From: Brachybacterium sp. YJGR34
Lineage (GTDB): Bacteria > Actinomycetota > Actinomycetes > Actinomycetales > Dermabacteraceae
Reading direction: 5' to 3'
Length of the DNA stretch: 64,000 nt
NCBI RefSeq assembly: GCF_003347015.1
Contig: NZ_PNFB01000014.1
Coordinates: 1 to 64,000 of the forward strand
The position numbers and the translations under genes were made by a program. Below are positions 45,468 through 54,483 of this stretch, in pieces; the first letter of the stretch is position 1; each line of letters starts with the position of its first letter. The notes under the pieces were generated by a model, which saw only the letters and a list, made by a program, of their open reading frames with translations, did no database searches and was not told the origin of the DNA.

Positions 45468-45490
45468 CCCCGCCCACCCGGAGCACAGCA

Positions 45491-45520
45491 GGGCCCGGCC
45501 ACCCTGAGGTGGCCGGGCCC
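45491..45520. terminator. Bidirectional terminator, perfect 13-bp stem
   Basis: GGGCCCGGCCACC pairs with its complement around loop CTGA, between the convergent PH-like gene (stop 45467) and the peptide-binding protein gene (stop 45540). No U-tract on either side, as is common in actinobacteria. Confidence 0.8.
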
Positions 45521-45539
45521 CGCGGGGGTCGGATCAGGC

Positions 45540-47273
45540 TCAGGCGGCCTTGAAGCCCACCGTGGTCCAGTCGACGGTCTCGAACAGCGAGGCACCGAAG
45601 TTCACGACACCCTCGGCGACGCCGAAGACCACGGGCGTCGCGTAGAACGGGATCACGCTGAAGGACGCGGCCACGATCGAGGAGAACTCGTTCGAGGCGG
45701 CCATGCGGGCCTCCGGGTCCAGCTCGGTCTGCATGGTGTCCGCGAGGTCCGCCAGCTGATCGTCCAGGTCCAGGCCGGTGTAGTTCTGTCCGGAGTCCGC
45801 CGGGTAGAACAGGTTCGCCGAGGACTGCTGGGGGAACAGGGTGCCGATCCAGGAGAAGGTGACCATCTCGAAGTCGCCCGTGTCGATGTACTCGTCGAAG
45901 TAGGCGTCGGAGGGGACCGTCGTGAGCTCCACGGAGAAGCCCACCGCGTTGAGGTCGGTCTGGATCTGGCGGGCGCGGTCCGAGTTGGACTTCACGTCCG
46001 CGGGCACGGTGACGGAGAGCGTGAGCTGCTTGCCGTCCTTCTCGCGCACCTCGCCGTTGAGCGCCCAGCCGGCCTCGTCCAGCAGGGCGTTCGCCGCCTC
46101 GGGATCGTAGGTCAGCGGGGCGTCGGTCCCGGCCTCGAAGGAGTCCTCGTAGCCGTCCTGACCGGGCATGAAGATGTAGTTGTCGACCGGCACCACGGGC
46201 GCCTCGAGCGGGCCCACCACGGCCTGGCCCACGGCGTCGCGGTTGATGGCCCGGGCCAGGGCCTCGCGGACCGCGATGTCGGCCAGAGGGTTGTCCTCGC
46301 CGGTGACGTTGAGGGTCACGTGGGTCCAGGTGACGCCGTTGGTCTTCTGGAGCACGGCGTCGCTGCGGCCGGCGGCCTGCGAGTAGGTGTCGCCGTCGGC
46401 GATGTCGATGACGTCGATCTCGCTGTTGGCGAAGGTCGAGGGCATCTGCGCCTGGCTGACCACCGAGAAGATGATGGTCTCGAGCTTGGGGGCCTGTCCC
46501 CACCAGTTCTCGTTCCGCGTCATGGTGACGACCTCGCCGGTCTGGTCGACGTTGTCGACCTTGAACGGGCCGTAGGACGGGGTCGGCGTGGTCACGTAGC
46601 CCTCGTTGAAGGACTCGGCATCCGCGGTGACCTCCTGCGGGAGGCTCGGGTAGAGGTACTGGATCCAGTCCGGGAAGGTGGAGGTGTACTCGATCTCGCC
46701 GGTGAACTCGTCATCCGTCTCGCGGACGTCGGCGATGTCCGCCCAGCCGGTGGTGCTGCCCACCTCGTAGGCCTCGTCGCTGCCGCTGCAGGCCTTCCAC
46801 TGGGAGATGAAGTCCTGGATCGTGATGGGCGTGCCGTCCTCCCACACACCCTCCGGGTTGTACTTCACCGTGACGATCTGAGGGTCCTCGCTGGTGATCT
46901 CCGCGGAGACGACCGTGTCCGGGTTCAGCTCCACCTCGCCGGTCTCGGAGGCCCGGAAGCTGCCCGGCCACATCGGGTCGAGGATGTCGGAGAGATCCGC
47001 CAGGGCGCCGTTGGTGTGGTAGTAGTTCCACGTGTTGGGCAGCTGGTTCACCGCCAGGCGAAGCGTGCCGCCGTCCTCGACCTGGTCGTACTCCGCGCGC
47101 TCCCAGCCGGTGTTGGGCAGCTCGGAGGCCTCCTCCATGGCCTGGTCGTTCTCCTCGGCGGCCTGATCGGCCTGCTCCTCGGAGGACTGCTGGCTGCACG
47201 CGGCGAGGGCGCCGAGGCCGCCCACGACGGCCGTGCCCTGGAAGAACCGGCGACGGGTGCTGGTGATGGTCAT
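45540..47273 (-). CDS. Peptide ABC transporter substrate-binding lipoprotein (family 5)
   Basis: A 577-residue extracytoplasmic binding protein. The N-terminus has a twin-arginine motif (STRRRFFQG) and a lipobox LAAC, so it may be exported by Tat and lipid-anchored. A Gln/Glu-rich linker (SQQSSEEQADQAAEEND) precedes the family 5 fold with WNYYHTNGALADLSDILDP, GVWEDGTPITIQDFISQWKA, SYGPFKVDN and ALARAINRDAVGQAV. It is the last gene of the minus-strand permease operon. Dipeptide or oligopeptide ligands are expected from the family; specificity is not predictable. Confidence 0.94.
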   Translation of the reverse strand: MTITSTRRRFFQGTAVVGGLGALAACSQQSSEEQADQAAEENDQAMEEASELPNTGWERAEYDQVEDGGTLRLAVNQLPNTWNYYHTNGALADLSDILDPMWPGSFRASETGEVELNPDTVVSAEITSEDPQIVTVKYNPEGVWEDGTPITIQDFISQWKACSGSDEAYEVGSTTGWADIADVRETDDEFTGEIEYTSTFPDWIQYLYPSLPQEVTADAESFNEGYVTTPTPSYGPFKVDNVDQTGEVVTMTRNENWWGQAPKLETIIFSVVSQAQMPSTFANSEIDVIDIADGDTYSQAAGRSDAVLQKTNGVTWTHVTLNVTGEDNPLADIAVREALARAINRDAVGQAVVGPLEAPVVPVDNYIFMPGQDGYEDSFEAGTDAPLTYDPEAANALLDEAGWALNGEVREKDGKQLTLSVTVPADVKSNSDRARQIQTDLNAVGFSVELTTVPSDAYFDEYIDTGDFEMVTFSWIGTLFPQQSSANLFYPADSGQNYTGLDLDDQLADLADTMQTELDPEARMAASNEFSSIVAASFSVIPFYATPVVFGVAEGVVNFGASLFETVDWTTVGFKAA

Positions 47274-47365
47274 GGTGTTCTCCTTGTGAGGTGAGACGCC
47301 GCCAGGGGAGTGGACGGACGTGGGGTGCGCCGGCGGCGCCGACGGCGAACTGGGGGGCGGTCAGG

Positions 47366-48325
47366 TCAGGCGCGGTCGGTGCCGCTGGTGGGGTCGAGGG
47401 CGTCGCGCAGCGCGTCGCCCACGAGGGACACCGCGGTGAGCAGGGCGATGAGGAATCCGGCCGGGAAGATGAACAGCCACGGCCGGGAGACCGCCGCGGA
47501 GGTGCCGTCCTGCAGCAGGGTGCCCAGGGAGACGTCCGGCGGCTGGATGCCCAGGCCGAAGTAGGACAGCGAGGTCTCCGCGAGGATCGCGGAGCACACG
47601 CCGAGGGTCGCGTCGACGATGAGCAGCGAGGAGACGTTCGGGACGATGTGCCGGGTGAGGATCGAGAAGGTGCCCACCCCGGAGAAGCGCGCGGCCAGCA
47701 CGAACTCGCGCTCGCGCAGCGACTTGGTCTGGTTCTTCACGATCTGGGACATGATCATCCAGCCGAACAGCGCGATGAAGAGCACCAGGATGATCCAGGA
47801 CATGCTCGCCATCAGCGGCGAGATGATCATGAGGACGTAGAAGATCGGCAGGGTGAGCAGCAGGTTCACGAGCCAGCCGTGGAACATCTCCACGGGCCCG
47901 CCGAGGTACCCGGCCAGCGCGCCCACGAGGGCCGCGATGATCGTGGCGATCGGGGCGGCGATGAAGCCGATCAGCAGCGACTTGCGCAGCGCCGCCGTGA
48001 TCGAGGCGTAGAGGTCCACGCCGATCGCGTCGGCCCCGAACCAGTGCTGGGCGCCGGGAGGGGCGTTGAACCCGTAGGGGTCCTGCTGGCCCACGTCATA
48101 GATGTTCGGGATGTTCCCGACCAGGGCGAACAGCACGATGGCGACGGTGATCCCGGTGCCGATCCAGAAGTTCGGCTTCCGCTTGAGGCGGCGCCAGACC
48201 AGCGTGCTGCGGGAGATGGGGCGCTGGCGCATGCCGGTGCCGTCGCCGTCCTGGAGGGCGGCGTCGAGCTCGAGGACGTCGTGCGCCTCGGGGGAGCCGG
48301 GGGGAGGAGTGGACAGGGTCGACAT
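47366..48325 (-). CDS. Peptide ABC transporter permease (DppC/OppC type)
   Basis: A 319-residue inner membrane permease with a cytoplasmic N-terminus, a first helix after RLKRKPNFWIGTGI, a periplasmic loop ending GAQHWFGADAIGVDLYASI (the OppC-type marker) and five further helices. The ATPase-contact EAA loop reads EREFVLAARFSGVGTFSILT. The ATG lies 3 bp after the stop of the DppB-type permease, indicating coupled expression. It faces the binding protein gene 92 bp downstream. Confidence 0.95.
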   Translation of the reverse strand: MSTLSTPPPGSPEAHDVLELDAALQDGDGTGMRQRPISRSTLVWRRLKRKPNFWIGTGITVAIVLFALVGNIPNIYDVGQQDPYGFNAPPGAQHWFGADAIGVDLYASITAALRKSLLIGFIAAPIATIIAALVGALAGYLGGPVEMFHGWLVNLLLTLPIFYVLMIISPLMASMSWIILVLFIALFGWMIMSQIVKNQTKSLREREFVLAARFSGVGTFSILTRHIVPNVSSLLIVDATLGVCSAILAETSLSYFGLGIQPPDVSLGTLLQDGTSAAVSRPWLFIFPAGFLIALLTAVSLVGDALRDALDPTSGTDRA

Positions 48326-48328
48326 GGT

Positions 48329-49363
48329 TCAGATCCTCACCCTCGGGTCGAGTGCGGCGTAGAGGAACTCGGAGAGCGTGGAGGCGAACAGCACGAGCAC
48401 CGCGGAGAACAGCACGGTCCCCGCGAGCGCGTTGACGTCCGACTGCTGCACGGCCTGGATGCCGTACTGGCCCATCCCCGCCCAGGAGAAGACGATCTCC
48501 AGGAAGGCGGAGCCCGAGACCAGGGTCCCGAAGTTGTACGCGAAGTAGGTGGACATGGGGATCAGGGCGACGCGCAGGCCGTGCTTGATGAGCGCGCGGG
48601 TGCGGGTCGCGCCCTTCGCCCGGGCGGTGCGGATGAAGTCCGAGCCCAGCACGTCGAGCATCACCGCGCGCTGGTAGCGCGAGTAGCCGGCGGCGCCGAA
48701 GAGCGTCAGCGCGATCGTGGGCAGGAGCAGGTGGGATATGTAGTCCCAGGTCGTGGGCCAGAACCCGGTGACGCCGGGCGTGTAGGCCCCGGTGAAGCGG
48801 ATGACCTGCCCGCCCATCGCCTGGTTGAACTTGGTCGCCAGGATCATCAGCAGCACGCCGCCCACGAAGGTGGGGGTGGAGATGAGGATGAACGAGGCGT
48901 AGGAGATGACCTGGTCGGAGGCCTTGTACTGGCGCACCGCGCCCCAGACGCCGGCCGCGACGCCCACCAGGGCCGCGAGGATCGAGCCGATGATCAGCAG
49001 GCGCAGGCTCACGCCCGAGCGGCCCAGCCAGCCCTGCTCCCAGAACAGCAGCCACTGCGAGGGCTCGCCGAGCATCTGGGTGACGACCGAGCGGTCGTTG
49101 AGGTCGGTGCCCAGCTTCTCGGTGAAGGGGGCGGTGACGAAGTTCTCGATCCACCACCAGGTGCGCAGCAGCACGGGGTCCTTGTCGTTGACGCCGTGCG
49201 CGCTGAGGATCGCGTCGATCGAGGCCTCGTCGAGCGGGGGGTTCCGGCCCAGGTAGCGGTTGCGCGGCTGGAAGAACGAGCTCGCGGCGATATAGGCGAA
49301 GACGGTCGCGATGCCCGTGAGGATCGCGTAGTTCACGAACCGTCGCAGGATGTACTTCGTCAC
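48329..49363 (-). CDS. Peptide ABC transporter permease (DppB/OppB type)
   Basis: A 344-residue permease beginning TKYILRRFVNYAILTGIATV, with six helices and a larger periplasmic loop than canonical DppB (residues about 32-115, including NPPLDEASIDAILSAHGVND). The EAA loop is SDFIRTARAKGATRTRALIK, followed by GLRVALIPM and GSAFLEIVFSWAGMGQYGIQAV. The GTG start has AAGGAG 7 bp upstream. It is the first gene of the permease/binding-protein operon, with a leader of about 170 nt carrying two inverted repeats. Confidence 0.94.
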   Translation of the reverse strand: MTKYILRRFVNYAILTGIATVFAYIAASSFFQPRNRYLGRNPPLDEASIDAILSAHGVNDKDPVLLRTWWWIENFVTAPFTEKLGTDLNDRSVVTQMLGEPSQWLLFWEQGWLGRSGVSLRLLIIGSILAALVGVAAGVWGAVRQYKASDQVISYASFILISTPTFVGGVLLMILATKFNQAMGGQVIRFTGAYTPGVTGFWPTTWDYISHLLLPTIALTLFGAAGYSRYQRAVMLDVLGSDFIRTARAKGATRTRALIKHGLRVALIPMSTYFAYNFGTLVSGSAFLEIVFSWAGMGQYGIQAVQQSDVNALAGTVLFSAVLVLFASTLSEFLYAALDPRVRI

Positions 49364-49485
49364 CGGGCGGCTCCTTCGGGCCTCGGGCCCCTCTCCAGTG
49401 CGCCTCCCGCGACGATCGCGCACCCGGCGGACGGGCTCGGGACGGGGGACCGCAGCACTGGTTTCCTCACTTCATCAGGGAACAT

Positions 49486-49514
49486 CACCCCCTCGGGGGT
49501 GTGGTCACGACCAC
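49486..49514 (-). promoter_or_regulatory. Two inverted repeats in the dppB-type leader
   Basis: CACCCCC-TC-GGGGGTG (49486-49501) abuts GTGGTC-AC-GACCAC (49501-49514). Both are perfect. They lie between a TACAGT box on the minus strand (49544-49539) and the permease start at 49363, so they could be an operator or leader hairpins. Confidence 0.5.
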
Positions 49515-49538
49515 GATCTTCCGCGATCGGATCCCTGA

Positions 49539-49544
49539 ACTGTA
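49539..49544 (-). promoter_or_regulatory. Putative -10 box (TACAGT) for the peptide permease operon
   Basis: TACAGT on the minus strand would start transcription near 49532 and give a leader of about 170 nt before the GTG at 49363. The surrounding 60 bp are less GC-rich than the coding background. The -35 is weak. Confidence 0.45.
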
Positions 49545-49595
49545 GAACAGCGCCACAACCGGACAGGCCGGCGTCGGGGAGTTATGGCCGAATCG

Positions 49596-50093
49596 TTATT
49601 CACACGGCGTCACAAGCTCCCGGAGCGCCCGGTGGAGGGTGCGGCGGTCGATCGAGCCGATCTTCCCCTCCTCGGCGTCCGGGCGCTGCGCGCGGTCCAG
49701 GAGGTCCTGCAGCTCGGGGCTCAGCGGCGGGGCCTGCGGGTCGCGGGCGCGCTCCTCGGCGATCTCCGCGAGGGTCCGGGCCAGGCCGCGGGCGGTCATG
49801 CGGCGACTCGGCTGGGCGCCGTGGATGAGGTCCTCGAGGCGGCGTACGCGCACGTCCTGCCCGTGGGGGAGCGCGTAGTCGACGTCCAGATCGAGCCGGG
49901 GCGCGTCCAGTCCATCGGCCCGGGAGGTCTCGATCCGCACCAGCCACACGGCGGCGCCGGCGGCGAGGCCACCGGCGATCATGAGCGGGAGGGACAGGCG
50001 CAGCTCGACCAGCGCGCACACGCCCACCAGGGCGACGGCCGCCACGGCCCCGCCCAGCAGGTGCCACAGCAGGAAACGGGCGGCGCGGCTCAC
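49596..50093 (-). CDS. Membrane protein coupled to the DUF4129 gene
   Basis: A 165-residue protein with two N-terminal helices (LLWHLLGGAVAAVALVGVCA and SLPLMIAGGLAAGAAVWLV) and a cytoplasmic domain of about 100 residues containing LDVDYALPHGQDVRVRRLED and a helical segment MTARGLARTLAEIAEERARD. No named family is recognised, but proteins of this form accompany DUF4129, MoxR and DUF58. The GTG start overlaps the DUF4129 stop (GTGA at 50093-50090). After its stop the next minus-strand gene is the unrelated peptide permease. Confidence 0.78.
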   Translation of the reverse strand: MSRAARFLLWHLLGGAVAAVALVGVCALVELRLSLPLMIAGGLAAGAAVWLVRIETSRADGLDAPRLDLDVDYALPHGQDVRVRRLEDLIHGAQPSRRMTARGLARTLAEIAEERARDPQAPPLSPELQDLLDRAQRPDAEEGKIGSIDRRTLHRALRELVTPCE

Positions 50094-50830
50094 GGGGTGC
50101 GCTCCCGCAGCTGGCGGGCGAGCAGGTCCAGCTGGGCGACGGCCTCCTCGCGGTCCTGCTCGCCCAGCGGGGCGTCGTCGAACAGAGCGCGCCGGTACAG
50201 GTGCGCCAGGCGGTCCAGCGCGGTGCGGTCGAGGGACACGGTGCCCAGCACGGCCACCACGAACTCGAGCGTGGTCTGGGACGGCGCGCGCGTGATGCCC
50301 GCCCGGGAGATGGCGGCCTCGAGGGCGAGCCAGGCCGCGACCACGGCGTCGTGCGGGTCGACGTCCAGAGCCAGCCGTTCGCGGGCCTCGGCGAGGGCCG
50401 CGCCGGCCTGCTCCTCGGAGAGCTCGTCCTCGGGCACCTCCTCGGCCTCCTGCGGCGAGGGCCGGACCAGGGCGCGCATGCGCAGCACCAGGGCGAGGAG
50501 CACCAGGGCCGCGACCACGGCGGCGAGGACGAGGAGGAGGGTGCCGACGGGGCGGGATCCTCCCTGCTCGGTCGGTGGACGGGTCGGCATCTCGTAGACG
50601 CTCCAGTCCGGTTCGGAGTACTCCTCGGACTCGGGCGGGGGCGGTGTGCGGACCGTCGGCCCCGACCCCTCGGAGAGGATCAGGTCGCCCCGGTCGGCCG
50701 AGGCGCCGAGGGTCGCGAGCGCGAGGGCGCCGAGCGCGGCGAGCAGCAGCATCGCGGCGAGGCCCCGGCGGGCGCGCTGCGCCCCGGCGCCGCTCGGCGA
50801 CCGCTCGCCCGGACCGGCGCCCGATGTCAC
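50090..50830 (-). CDS. DUF4129 domain membrane protein
   Basis: A 246-residue protein with an N-terminal helix (LAAMLLLAALGALALATLGA), an extracytoplasmic acidic linker (ESEEYSEPDWSVYEMP), a second helix, and a C-terminal DUF4129 domain (DVDPHDAVVAAWLALEAAIS, then RAPSQTTLEFVVAVL and LYRRALFDDAPLG). DUF4129 is commonly encoded beside MoxR and DUF58. The GTG start overlaps the methyltransferase stop and its own stop overlaps the next gene, each by GTGA. Confidence 0.88.
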   Translation of the reverse strand: MTSGAGPGERSPSGAGAQRARRGLAAMLLLAALGALALATLGASADRGDLILSEGSGPTVRTPPPPESEEYSEPDWSVYEMPTRPPTEQGGSRPVGTLLLVLAAVVAALVLLALVLRMRALVRPSPQEAEEVPEDELSEEQAGAALAEARERLALDVDPHDAVVAAWLALEAAISRAGITRAPSQTTLEFVVAVLGTVSLDRTALDRLAHLYRRALFDDAPLGEQDREEAVAQLDLLARQLRERTP

Positions 50831-52095
50831 GGGAGGTCCTCGGCGGGCAGGTCGCGGTGCGGTGAGGCGACGATGACGCTCTGCTCGCCGTCGATCCGGG
50901 TGAGGATCAGGGTGGCGGAGCCGGTCCCGAAGCGGCGCGGTCGCAGCTTCCGCCGCAGCTCCTCGGGCTCCACCGCGGTGCCCCGCTTCTTGATCTCGAG
51001 CACCCCGAGGCGATGCTCCCGCAGGTACGTGATCAGGCGTTTGATGCCGAAGGGCATCACGTCCCGCACTGCGTAACCACGGGCGAAGGGGGTGTCGATC
51101 CGCCGGTCGGCGGTCAGGTACGCGATCGTGGGGTCGACGGTGCGGGCCCCGAGGTCCTCGGCGAGGCGGCCGATGAGACCGGCGCGGATGACCGCGCCGT
51201 CGGGCTCGTAGAGATGCTCCCCGAGCGCACCCGGCACCGGATCGTCGATCCCGGTCTCGTCGCGCTCGAGGCGGTGCGCGCCGCCGCGGTCGACCACGAG
51301 GGCGGAGGAGTGGACGCCCGCGCCGGCCAGGGGACCGCACCACAGGGTCGCCTCGAGCACCTGCCCGTGCCAGGACAGCCACTGCACCTCGGTCCCGGCC
51401 GGCAGCGCGGAGCGGTCGATGCCCGGGCCGAGCTTCGCGCCCAGCGGGCCGAGGTCGCCGTCGGCCCCGAGCCGCCGCGCGAGGTCGAGCACGAGGGAGA
51501 GGGGCGGGGAGTAGTCCTCCGGGTCGTGGAGCCGGCGTCCGGCGCCGCGGGAGGTGACGCGGCGGGCGGGGTCCATCCAGAGGCCCTCGCTCGCGGAGGG
51601 GTCGTGGTCCTCCGCGGTGCCCTGCCGGGCGGTGGCGGTGGGGAAGGAGCGCAGGTTCAGCAGCGCCACGGCCACGGCGACGGGATCGCGGTCCACGGCC
51701 TGCACCTCGAGGCCGAGGCCGGCCAGCGCCATGGCGTCCCCGCCGATGCCGCAGCCCAGATCCGTCACGGAGGCGACGCCCGCACGCTGGAACCTGCGCG
51801 CGTGCAGGGCGGCGACCGGCAGCCGCGTGGCCTGCTCGAGGCCGTCCGGGGTGAAGAGCATGGAGTCGGCGAACTCGCCGAACTTCTCGGCGGCGCGGGC
51901 GCGCAGACGTGACTGGGTGAGCACCGCGGAGACCAGCTCGGGGGAGTGCCCGGCCGCGCGCAGCGCGGCGCTGCGCCGCAGCACGTCCTGCTCGTCGTAG
52001 GGCGGCAGCGAGTCCAGCAGGGCCAGCCCGCCCGGATGCAGCACCGGCTCGATGGCTCGGGCGGCGTCGCTGTCAGCGGTCATCGGTGCGGGCAT
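50827..52095 (-). CDS. SAM-dependent methyltransferase with THUMP-like domain
   Basis: A 422-residue protein with an N-terminal helical region, a class I methyltransferase core (TDLGCGIGGDAMALAGLGLE followed by AVDRDP), and a C-terminal THUMP-like domain including IKKRGTAVEPEELRRKLRPR. An RNA target is plausible from the domain but unproven. The ATG at 52095 is preceded by TAGTCT ending 7 bp upstream with no ribosome site, so a leaderless mRNA is predicted; an internal ATG at 52083 is the alternative. It heads a coupled operon with the DUF4129 gene and a membrane protein. Confidence 0.9.
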   Translation of the reverse strand: MPAPMTADSDAARAIEPVLHPGGLALLDSLPPYDEQDVLRRSAALRAAGHSPELVSAVLTQSRLRARAAEKFGEFADSMLFTPDGLEQATRLPVAALHARRFQRAGVASVTDLGCGIGGDAMALAGLGLEVQAVDRDPVAVAVALLNLRSFPTATARQGTAEDHDPSASEGLWMDPARRVTSRGAGRRLHDPEDYSPPLSLVLDLARRLGADGDLGPLGAKLGPGIDRSALPAGTEVQWLSWHGQVLEATLWCGPLAGAGVHSSALVVDRGGAHRLERDETGIDDPVPGALGEHLYEPDGAVIRAGLIGRLAEDLGARTVDPTIAYLTADRRIDTPFARGYAVRDVMPFGIKRLITYLREHRLGVLEIKKRGTAVEPEELRRKLRPRRFGTGSATLILTRIDGEQSVIVASPHRDLPAEDLP

Positions 52096-52102
52096 GGTGG
52101 CG

Positions 52103-52108
52103 AGACTA
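52103..52108 (-). promoter_or_regulatory. Putative leaderless -10 box (TAGTCT)
   Basis: On the minus strand TAGTCT is followed by 7 bp and the ATG at 52095; no ribosome site. Confidence 0.5.
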
Positions 52109-52127
52109 CCCGCTGCACCCGCCCCGT

Positions 52128-53123
52128 TCAGGCCCTCACGTCGATGACCAGCTTGCCACGGGTGTGACCGTCCTCCAGCAGCCGGTGCGCCTCGTCGATC
52201 CGCTCCATCGGGAGCACCTGCGAGGCCTCGAGCGGATAGGCCCCGGAGCGCAGGCCCTGCACGAGATGGTCGAGGCGGTCCCGGCCGGTGACGATCTGCG
52301 GGATCTCGGCGCGGATCCCGCGCTCCCGGGCCGGGGAGAGATCGGCGAGGGTGGGCAGGGCGACGATCAGCCCGTCGGGACGCAGCACGTCCAGGCTGGG
52401 CAGGAAGGTCGAGAAGTAGTGGGTGTCCAGGACGACGTCGACGCCCTCGCCGTCGGTCGCCGCGAGGATCTCCCGCTGCCAGTCCGCCTCGTCGTAGGCG
52501 ATCGGCTCGGCGCCCAGCTCGCGGATGCGCTCGGCGTTGCGGGCCCGGCCCGTGGCCCAGACCCGGGCGGCGCCGGCCTCGAGCACCATCGGGATCAGCA
52601 GCTGACCCACACCGCCGCTGCCGCCGTGGACCAGGACGCTCTGCCCCTCCTGGATCCGCGCCGTGTCCCGCACCGTCGCGATCGCGGTGAGACCGGCCAG
52701 GGCGAGCCCCGCCCAGCGCGGGAGCATCTCCGCCTCCACCGCGTCCGGGATCGGGGCGAGGTCGTCGGCGGCGATCGCGATCACCTCGGCGACCACGCCG
52801 CGGTCGTCGCCCGGGCCGCGCATCCCGAACACCCGCGTGCCGGGGGCGAGGCCGCGCGAGGCCAGCTCGGCCTCGTCGAGCTCCGCGCTGTCCGGGCCGG
52901 CACCGATCACGGTGCCGGCCATCTCGCGGCCGGTCCCCGCCGGGAGCGCGAGGCCCTCCGCCCGGGCGGAGGAGCCGTCGCGGATCTTGTAGTCCAGCGG
53001 GTTGAGGCCTGCGTAGGCGACCTCGACGAGCACCTCGCCCGGCCCGGCCGTGGGGCGGGGGGAGTCGGTGCGGAGGGTCAGGACGTCGGGGCCGCCGAAG
53101 CGGTCGAAGAGGATCTCGCGCAT
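52128..53123 (-). CDS. NADPH:quinone reductase-like MDR oxidoreductase
   Basis: A 331-residue zinc-independent medium-chain dehydrogenase. The N-terminal GroES-like domain begins MREILFDRFGGPDVL and includes VEVAYAGLNPLDYKIRDG and PAGTGREMAGTVIG. The cofactor domain has VLVHGGSGGVGQLLIPMV followed by TGRARNAERIRELG, whose arginines favour NADPH. No catalytic zinc ligands are present, which fits quinone oxidoreductase/enone reductase activity. It is divergent from the first MoeA-like gene. Confidence 0.9.
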   Translation of the reverse strand: MREILFDRFGGPDVLTLRTDSPRPTAGPGEVLVEVAYAGLNPLDYKIRDGSSARAEGLALPAGTGREMAGTVIGAGPDSAELDEAELASRGLAPGTRVFGMRGPGDDRGVVAEVIAIAADDLAPIPDAVEAEMLPRWAGLALAGLTAIATVRDTARIQEGQSVLVHGGSGGVGQLLIPMVLEAGAARVWATGRARNAERIRELGAEPIAYDEADWQREILAATDGEGVDVVLDTHYFSTFLPSLDVLRPDGLIVALPTLADLSPARERGIRAEIPQIVTGRDRLDHLVQGLRSGAYPLEASQVLPMERIDEAHRLLEDGHTRGKLVIDVRA

Positions 53124-53228
53124 CCCCCCATGATGCACCCCGCGGGCGCCCGGCACAGGACCTCCGCCCGAGGAGCCGGGGAGGGGCGTGGGATGATCGG
53201 CACCACCCGGTCGCGGCGGAGGAGGACC

Positions 53229-54452
53229 ATGGCAGCGAGCGAGACGGACCCCTGGCACTGGCGGCGGATGCTGCGGGAGGAGGCCGTCCTCGAGCCCTCG
53301 GCGGCCGAGGTGACCGTGCCGCGCGCCCGCGGCCGGATCCTCGCCGCCGCGTTCCACAGCCCCGAGGACGTGCCCGCACTCCCCGTCTCCGCCATGGACG
53401 GCTTCGCGGTGCGGCGCGCGGAGCTCGCCGCGCACGCAACCACCGTCCTGCCCGTGGCCGCGGATCTCCCGGCCCGTCCCGGGGCGGCGGGCGTCCTCGC
53501 CCCCGGCACCGCCGCCCGGATCATGACCGGGGCCCCGGTCCCTCGTGGGTGCGATCTGGTCGTCGAGGTCGAGGCCACCGAAGCCGACCCCCACGGACCG
53601 GCGCCCGCCCGCGTCGGGATCACCCTCGGGGAGCTGCCCGCCCCGGGCCGGCACATCCGCGGACGCGGGGAGGAGATTGCGCGCGGGGACCTGCTCGCCA
53701 CGCCGGGGGAGAGGGTCACCGCGGGTCTGATCGGGCTGGCACGGATGCTCGGCGCGGCCACGCTGCCGGTGCTGGCGCCGGTGCGAGCGACGGTCGTGGT
53801 GACCGGCGACGAGCTCGCCGGGGCGGAGGCACAGGTCCTGCCGGGCGCCGTGCGCGAGTCCAACGGGACGATGCTGGCCGCCGCCCTCGAGGCCGACGGC
53901 TGCGCCGCCCGCATCCTGCGCAGCGGCGACGACCCCGCGCACCTCGCCGCCGTGCTCGAGGAGGCCGCGGACGGCGCGGACCTCGTGGTGACCACCGGCG
54001 GCATCGGGCACGGCGCGTACGACGTGGTCAAGGAGCTGCTGGGACCGCGCGGCCGGGGAAGCTCCCGCTTCGCGCACCTGGCGCTGCGGCCAGGCGGCCC
54101 GCAGGGGGCCGGGTCCCTGTCCGGCGGTGTGCCGGTGGTGCATCTTCCGGGCACGCCCGTCGGGGCGCTCGTGGGCCATCATCTGTTCATCCGGCCCCTG
54201 CTGCCGGGTGCGGAGGCCGCTCCCCGCACCGTCGTGCTCGAGGACGCGGAGGGGCGGATCCGCCGCGGTCGCCGGCGCGCGGGGCTGCAGATCGAGGCCG
54301 GGCGGCTCGCGGTCGGGGCCGACGGCACCACCGCGGTCAGCCCGCTGCCGGGGCGCCGGCTGGCCCCCTTCGGCCGCGCCGACGCGCTGATCCTCGGCGG
54401 CGCCGGCGCGGACACCGGGGACGAGGAGACGGCGAGCGTGCTGGTGCTGTGA
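53229..54452 (+). CDS. MoeA-like molybdopterin molybdenumtransferase, paralogue 1
   Basis: A 407-residue MoeA/GlpR-fold protein of molybdenum cofactor synthesis, which inserts molybdate into adenylylated molybdopterin. Landmarks are VPALPVSAMDGFAV, MTGAPVPRGCDLVVEVE, RGRGEEIARGDLL, VVVTGDELAGAE, RESNGTML and TTGGIGHGAYDVVKELLG. The catalytic acidic positions are retained, but the C-terminal loop reads LPGTPVGALVG where the canonical form is PGNPVS. A second MoeA at 57284 has the canonical loop. The ATG has GGAGGAGG upstream. It is followed after 31 bp by the MoeB-like gene. Confidence 0.9.
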   Translation: MAASETDPWHWRRMLREEAVLEPSAAEVTVPRARGRILAAAFHSPEDVPALPVSAMDGFAVRRAELAAHATTVLPVAADLPARPGAAGVLAPGTAARIMTGAPVPRGCDLVVEVEATEADPHGPAPARVGITLGELPAPGRHIRGRGEEIARGDLLATPGERVTAGLIGLARMLGAATLPVLAPVRATVVVTGDELAGAEAQVLPGAVRESNGTMLAAALEADGCAARILRSGDDPAHLAAVLEEAADGADLVVTTGGIGHGAYDVVKELLGPRGRGSSRFAHLALRPGGPQGAGSLSGGVPVVHLPGTPVGALVGHHLFIRPLLPGAEAAPRTVVLEDAEGRIRRGRRRAGLQIEAGRLAVGADGTTAVSPLPGRRLAPFGRADALILGGAGADTGDEETASVLVL

Positions 54453-54483
54453 GGGCCGACGGAGGACGAGGAGAGGAGCGAGG

